Shown here: positions 6,916-9,778 of the stretch, piece by piece | Layout of the letters: every line of letters begins with the position of its first letter | Position numbering within the stretch: the stretch's first letter is position 1 | From: Caryophanales bacterium | GTDB lineage: Bacteria; Bacillota_I; Bacilli_A; RFN20; CAG-288 | Assembly: GCA_021621525.1 (NCBI GenBank) | Contig: JAJVUU010000063.1 | Coordinates: 1 to 9,778, forward strand | Direction of reading: 5' to 3' | DNA: 9,778 nt | The notes under the pieces: generated by a model | Databases searched by the model: none | The model's input: only the letters and a program-made list of their open reading frames with translations | Told to the model about the DNA's origin: nothing | Position numbers and translations under genes: made by a program

Positions 6916-6927
6916 GCGAATATTCGC
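6916..6927. promoter_or_regulatory. Perfect 12-bp palindrome at the hisS operon start, candidate operator
   Basis: GCGAATATTCGC is a perfect palindrome lying about +2 to +13 relative to the start predicted from the TATAAT at 6935-6940, and 12 nt before the hisS ribosome site. As RNA it would make only a 4-bp, 4-nt-loop hairpin, so a site for a dimeric DNA-binding protein is the more natural reading. I cannot assign it to a known regulator. Confidence 0.4.
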
Positions 6928-6934
6928 TTGTAAA

Positions 6935-6940
6935 ATTATA
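6935..6940 (-). promoter_or_regulatory. Probable -10 element of the hisS-aspS-helicase promoter
   Basis: A perfect TATAAT on the minus strand sits 41 nt upstream of the hisS start in a very AT-rich gap. The best -35 at 17-nt spacing is TCTACT (6958-6963), a poor match, so the promoter may need an activator or rely on the T-rich upstream tract. The predicted leader is about 35 nt. Confidence 0.55.
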
Positions 6941-6964
6941 TAGCAAAACAAAACAAAAGTAGAG

Positions 6965-7005
6965 AAAAAAGCGTCAATGGATCAGTCTTTTGATGGAAAA
7001 GACGC
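6965..7005 (-). terminator. Possible intrinsic terminator of apt-relA
   Basis: On the minus strand GCGTC (7001-7005) can pair with GACGC (6971-6975, spanning the relA stop codon), directly followed by six Us (6970-6965). The 25-nt interior is mostly unpaired. A competing perfect 7-bp hairpin (GTCTTTT/AAAAGAC, 6985-7003) is 14 nt from the U-run. The U-run position suggests termination, but the stem is weak. Confidence 0.4.
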
Positions 7006-9178
7006 CCTTAACGGATGTCAAGACATGGAGGAAGGTGCCAAGCTGGTCGGTGTTCTTGCTCATGAGGGTGACGGAAACGGTGGTCGTCCCGATAGCCGGG
7101 TGAAGCTTGGCCTGGATCATCGTGACCTTGGCTTCCACGCCGCTTAAGGCATTGACGATGTCGATGAGCAGCTTGTCCCTGTCATGGCATTCGATGGCAA
7201 GGTCGACGGGGTATTCCTGCTGGGAGATGACGTCAGGGTTCCATCTGACTTCGATGAGGCGGCTTTCGACGCCTTCCCTGTTGACGTTCGGACAATCCTT
7301 CCTGTGGACCTTGACACCCTGTCCTGTCGATACGAAGCCGATGATGTCGTCTCCGGGAATCGGGTTGCAGCAGCTTGCCAGGCAAGTCATGACGGTATCG
7401 CCGTTTTTCAGGATGACGGCATCCTGGGTGTTCTTCTTGACGGTCCTGGAATTGATCTGCTTCTTGAGCTGCTCGTCTGTCATCTTGCCGGAATAGTTGA
7501 ATCCGCAGGCTTCGATGACCTGGCTTGTCAGGATGGTATTCTTGTAGACCATGTAGAAGAGGTCGTCGATGCTGTCGCAATGGAAGGAGAGAAGGATCTT
7601 CTTGGTGATGACCTGCATGGGGTCGGCATTGATCTTTCTTTCCCGGAAGCCGTCGATGAGGGCCTGTCTTCCCTTCTTGATCTCATCTTCGCGGACATAG
7701 TCGGCATTCTGCTTGATGAGATATCTGCGGATCTTGGACTTGGCGAAGTTCGTCTTGGCGATGTTCAGCCATTCCGAATTCGGATGGGCTTCCTTGTTGG
7801 TGAGGACTTCGACGATGTCTCCTGTCTTCAAGGTGGCAGAGAGGGGAACAAGGATTCCGTTGACCTTGGCTCCCTGGATGTGTTCGCCGACATCCGAATG
7901 GATGCGGTAGCCAAAATCCAATGGGGTCGCACCGTTAGGAAGGCAGATGACGTTTCCCTTGGGTGTGAAGACATAGACGTTGGCATCGAAGATGTCATGG
8001 GAGAGGGTATCGACATATTCCTTGGTGGAAGAGGAAGAGTCCTCGTTGGTGATGGAGACGAAATCCTTGAACCAATGGAGCTGGTTTTCGATCTCTTCCT
8101 GTTCGACCTTGGGATCGTACTTGCTGTTTTCCTTGTATCGCCAGTGGGCAGCGACACCGCCTTCGGCGATCTCATCCATCTCCTTGGTGCGGATCTGGAT
8201 TTCAAAGACATGCCCGGTGTTGCTGACGATGGTCGTGTGAAGAGATTGGTACATGTTGGGCTTGGGCATGGCGATGTAGTCCTTGAACCTGCCCGGGACG
8301 GGCTTGAAGTTGGCATGGACATAACCGAGGATGGCATAGCAGTCCTGCTCCGTGTCGGTGATGATCCTCAATGCCATCAGGTCATAGATCTGGTCGAAGG
8401 TGTAATGCTTGTTATGCATCTTCTTGTAGATCGAGTAGACGCTCTTGACCCTGTCGGAGATGGCAAAGGGAATCTTGGTCGGCTTCAGGATCTCCACAAG
8501 TTCGTTCTTGGCCTTGGAGAGAGCCTCGTGGGCGTTGTTTTCCGTCGAATGGACCTTTGCTTCGATCTCCTGGTAGTCTTTCCTGTCGATATACCACAGG
8601 GCGAGGTTTTCCATTTCGGTCTGAATCTTATAAAGACCAAGCCTGTGGGCTATCGGGACATAGACGTCGAGCGTCTCCTTGGAGATGCGGATCTGCTTTG
8701 CCTCCGGCTGGAACTGGAGGGTTCTCATGTTATGAAGCCTGTCGGCCAGCTTGACGATGATGACACGGACGTCCTTGGCCATGGCAACGAAAATCTTGCG
8801 GTGGTTTTCCGCCGTGAATTCGACGTTCTTGTAATCCGAAAGACGGGTGACCTTGGTCAAAGCCTCGACCAAGTCGGCAACTTCGTTTCCGAATTCCTTC
8901 TCGATGTCAGCCTTGGTGGTGTCGGTGTCTTCGATGGTGTCATGAAGGAAACCGGCACAGATGGTCTTCGGACCACCCTGAAGTTCGGAGATGATCATCG
9001 CCACGCCGATGCAGTGGGAGATGTAGGGGTCGCCAGACTTCCTGACCTGTCCTTCATGTTTCTTTTCGGCATATCGGTAGGCCTTCTCGATCAATGCGAG
9101 GTCATCAGGGTTGTGGATATACCTGCTATAGACGTTCTTGACGTCTTCAAAGGTATAGATTTTGTTCTGAATCTGCAT
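6974..9178 (-). CDS. relA: Bifunctional (p)ppGpp synthetase/hydrolase Rel
   Basis: This enzyme makes and degrades the alarmone (p)ppGpp in the stringent response. From the ATG at 9178 it has 734 residues, the usual Firmicute Rel length. The HD hydrolase domain keeps the metal and substrate residues R46, H55, H79, D80, E83, D84, D146 and N150, matching S. equisimilis Rel at a constant offset of two. The synthetase domain has D266, the RFKD motif (297-300) typical of bifunctional enzymes rather than the EXDD of E. coli RelA, and E326. Then follow TGS (about 401-460), the zinc-finger/conserved-cysteine domain (C599, C603, C604, H625, C629) and ACT (about 658-734). Both active sites look intact. 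An in-frame ATG at 9235, with AAGGA nearby, would overlap apt by 50 nt and add 19 residues; I prefer 9178 by family length, although only a weak AAAGAG site precedes it. apt ends 7 nt upstream. Confidence 0.96.
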   Translation of the reverse strand: MQIQNKIYTFEDVKNVYSRYIHNPDDLALIEKAYRYAEKKHEGQVRKSGDPYISHCIGVAMIISELQGGPKTICAGFLHDTIEDTDTTKADIEKEFGNEVADLVEALTKVTRLSDYKNVEFTAENHRKIFVAMAKDVRVIIVKLADRLHNMRTLQFQPEAKQIRISKETLDVYVPIAHRLGLYKIQTEMENLALWYIDRKDYQEIEAKVHSTENNAHEALSKAKNELVEILKPTKIPFAISDRVKSVYSIYKKMHNKHYTFDQIYDLMALRIITDTEQDCYAILGYVHANFKPVPGRFKDYIAMPKPNMYQSLHTTIVSNTGHVFEIQIRTKEMDEIAEGGVAAHWRYKENSKYDPKVEQEEIENQLHWFKDFVSITNEDSSSSTKEYVDTLSHDIFDANVYVFTPKGNVICLPNGATPLDFGYRIHSDVGEHIQGAKVNGILVPLSATLKTGDIVEVLTNKEAHPNSEWLNIAKTNFAKSKIRRYLIKQNADYVREDEIKKGRQALIDGFRERKINADPMQVITKKILLSFHCDSIDDLFYMVYKNTILTSQVIEACGFNYSGKMTDEQLKKQINSRTVKKNTQDAVILKNGDTVMTCLASCCNPIPGDDIIGFVSTGQGVKVHRKDCPNVNREGVESRLIEVRWNPDVISQQEYPVDLAIECHDRDKLLIDIVNALSGVEAKVTMIQAKLHPAIGTTTVSVTLMSKNTDQLGTFLHVLTSVKGVFSIKRLIH

Positions 9179-9185
9179 TTTCTCT

Positions 9186-9695
9186 TTAGAGGTCGACAAG
9201 GGCCTTGCAGGGAAGACCGATTTTCTTTTCTCCATGGAGGTCCTTGAGGTTGATGAAGCTCAATGCACCGACGACGGTTCCACCGGCCATCTCGACCAAG
9301 TCCTTCAATGCCTTGAAGCTGCCACCGGTAGCCATGAGGTCATCGATCATCAATACCCTGTCGCCTTTCTTGAAGGAGGCAGCCGGGACTTCCAGGGTCG
9401 CCGTACCATATTCAAGCTGATAGGTCGTCTTGAACGTGACGCCGGGAAGCTTGCCGCCTTTCCTTGCCATGACAAAGCCGATACCCATCTCATAGGCAAG
9501 GGCTGCGCCGAACAGGAAGGCTCTTGATTCCGGGCCGACGAGGACCGTCGGCTTGAAGTCCTTGGCCAACTGACCGAGGTCCTTGATGCAGCTGTGGAAG
9601 GCTTCCGGGTCTCTTAGAAGCGGAGAGATATCCTTGAAGGAAATGCCTTTCTTGGGGAAGTCCGGAGTGACTCCGATGTATTTTGTGTAATCCAT
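9186..9695 (-). CDS. apt: Adenine phosphoribosyltransferase
   Basis: Apt converts adenine and PRPP to AMP and pyrophosphate in purine salvage. The 169-residue product has the family length (about 170) and landmarks: the N-terminal PDFPKKGISFKDI segment (11-23), GPESRAF (54-60), the flexible-loop RKGGKLPG (78-85), LEYGTATLE (94-102) and the PRPP-binding motif VLMIDDLMATGGS (114-126) with D118, D119 and T123-G125. The start at 9695 has AAAGGA (9707-9712) 11 nt upstream, slightly far. It is the first gene of an apt-relA unit, an order seen in many Firmicutes; pairing makes sense because Apt draws on purine pools that Rel monitors and consumes. Confidence 0.97.
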   Translation of the reverse strand: MDYTKYIGVTPDFPKKGISFKDISPLLRDPEAFHSCIKDLGQLAKDFKPTVLVGPESRAFLFGAALAYEMGIGFVMARKGGKLPGVTFKTTYQLEYGTATLEVPAASFKKGDRVLMIDDLMATGGSFKALKDLVEMAGGTVVGALSFINLKDLHGEKKIGLPCKALVDL

Positions 9696-9723
9696 GTTGG
9701 AACGTGTCCTTTCGTGTTTTTCT

Positions 9724-9732
9724 AGTATACCA
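9724..9732 (-). promoter_or_regulatory. Extended -10 promoter of apt-relA
   Basis: On the minus strand TGGTATACT gives TGn immediately before TATACT (five of six consensus bases), an extended -10 element. No good -35 is found at normal spacing, which is common for this class. Predicted start is near 9717, leaving a leader of about 22 nt. Confidence 0.6.
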
Positions 9733-9778
9733 TTTCAAGGGTGAAAAGAGGAAACTATCCTTGTTTTTTCTCTCTCGT
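9733..9778. other. Right-edge stretch, no gene assigned
   Basis: This short AT- and purine/pyrimidine-biased end lies upstream of the apt promoter. One minus-strand frame from the edge reads TREKKQG followed by TAG, so it could hold the basic tail of a minus-strand gene lying mostly outside the window. Seven residues are too few to name it. Confidence 0.25.

Noticed and set aside
6895..6973. T-box leader upstream of hisS
   Set aside because: The gap is 79 nt with a predicted leader of about 35 nt, far too short for specifier and antiterminator stems, and no T-box consensus sequence is seen.
7184..9247. A 687-codon open frame on the plus strand opposite relA
   Set aside because: It is in codon register with relA, resembles no family, has a D/V/G/L-rich composition expected from the complement of K/D/G/E-type codons, and is explained by the lack of TTA, CTA and TCA codons in relA.
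1..9778. Mobile element, CRISPR array, toxin-antitoxin pair or defence system
   Set aside because: There are no transposase or integrase genes, no direct-repeat arrays and no unassigned gene pairs. All coding space is taken by nine recognisable genes.

Overview
The window looks like chromosome from a low-GC-lineage Firmicute, probably on the Erysipelotrichia/Mollicutes side of the Bacilli. This rests on three things. The gene set and order are Firmicute-like (apt-relA, hisS-aspS, a YneF/UPF0154 protein, strong AGGAGG ribosome sites). EF-P carries a loop of the kind I recall from Mollicutes. Intergenic DNA is very AT-rich beside more balanced coding DNA. UGA is a normal stop (ispG and relA end in it) and Trp is UGG, so the code is standard and not the Mycoplasma code.

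Layout from left to right. 1-74: unexplained edge. 75-317 (-): yneF, a small one-pass membrane protein. 345-367: intrinsic terminator of the rpmG-efp operon. 383-961 (-): efp. 986-1144 (-): rpmG, a 52-residue zinc-ribbon ribosomal protein L33. 1145-1405: AT-rich divergent intergenic region with one promoter facing each way. 1406-2446 (+): ispG of the MEP isoprenoid pathway, the only plus-strand gene. 2460-2497: 12-bp bidirectional terminator between convergent genes. 2501-3877 (-): CshB-like DEAD-box helicase. 3908-5638 (-): aspS. 5641-6894 (-): hisS. 6895-6973: short leader and promoter with a perfect 12-bp palindrome at the predicted transcription start. 6974-9178 (-): bifunctional Rel (p)ppGpp synthetase/hydrolase. 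9186-9695 (-): apt, with an extended -10 promoter upstream.

Transcription units inferred: apt-relA; hisS-aspS-cshB-like; rpmG-efp, with yneF beyond the terminator; and ispG alone. The theme is translation and its control: ribosomal protein, EF-P, two aminoacyl-tRNA synthetases, an RNA helicase and the stringent-response enzyme. Purine salvage (apt) is coupled to nucleotide signalling (rel).

I found no undescribed multi-gene system, mobile element, CRISPR array, tRNA or rRNA. The points most worth a second look are the EF-P loop without the usual tip lysine, the palindrome at the hisS operon start with no T-box, the DEGD (not DEAD) helicase, and near-complete avoidance of UUA, CUA and UCA codons in relA and parts of its neighbours.
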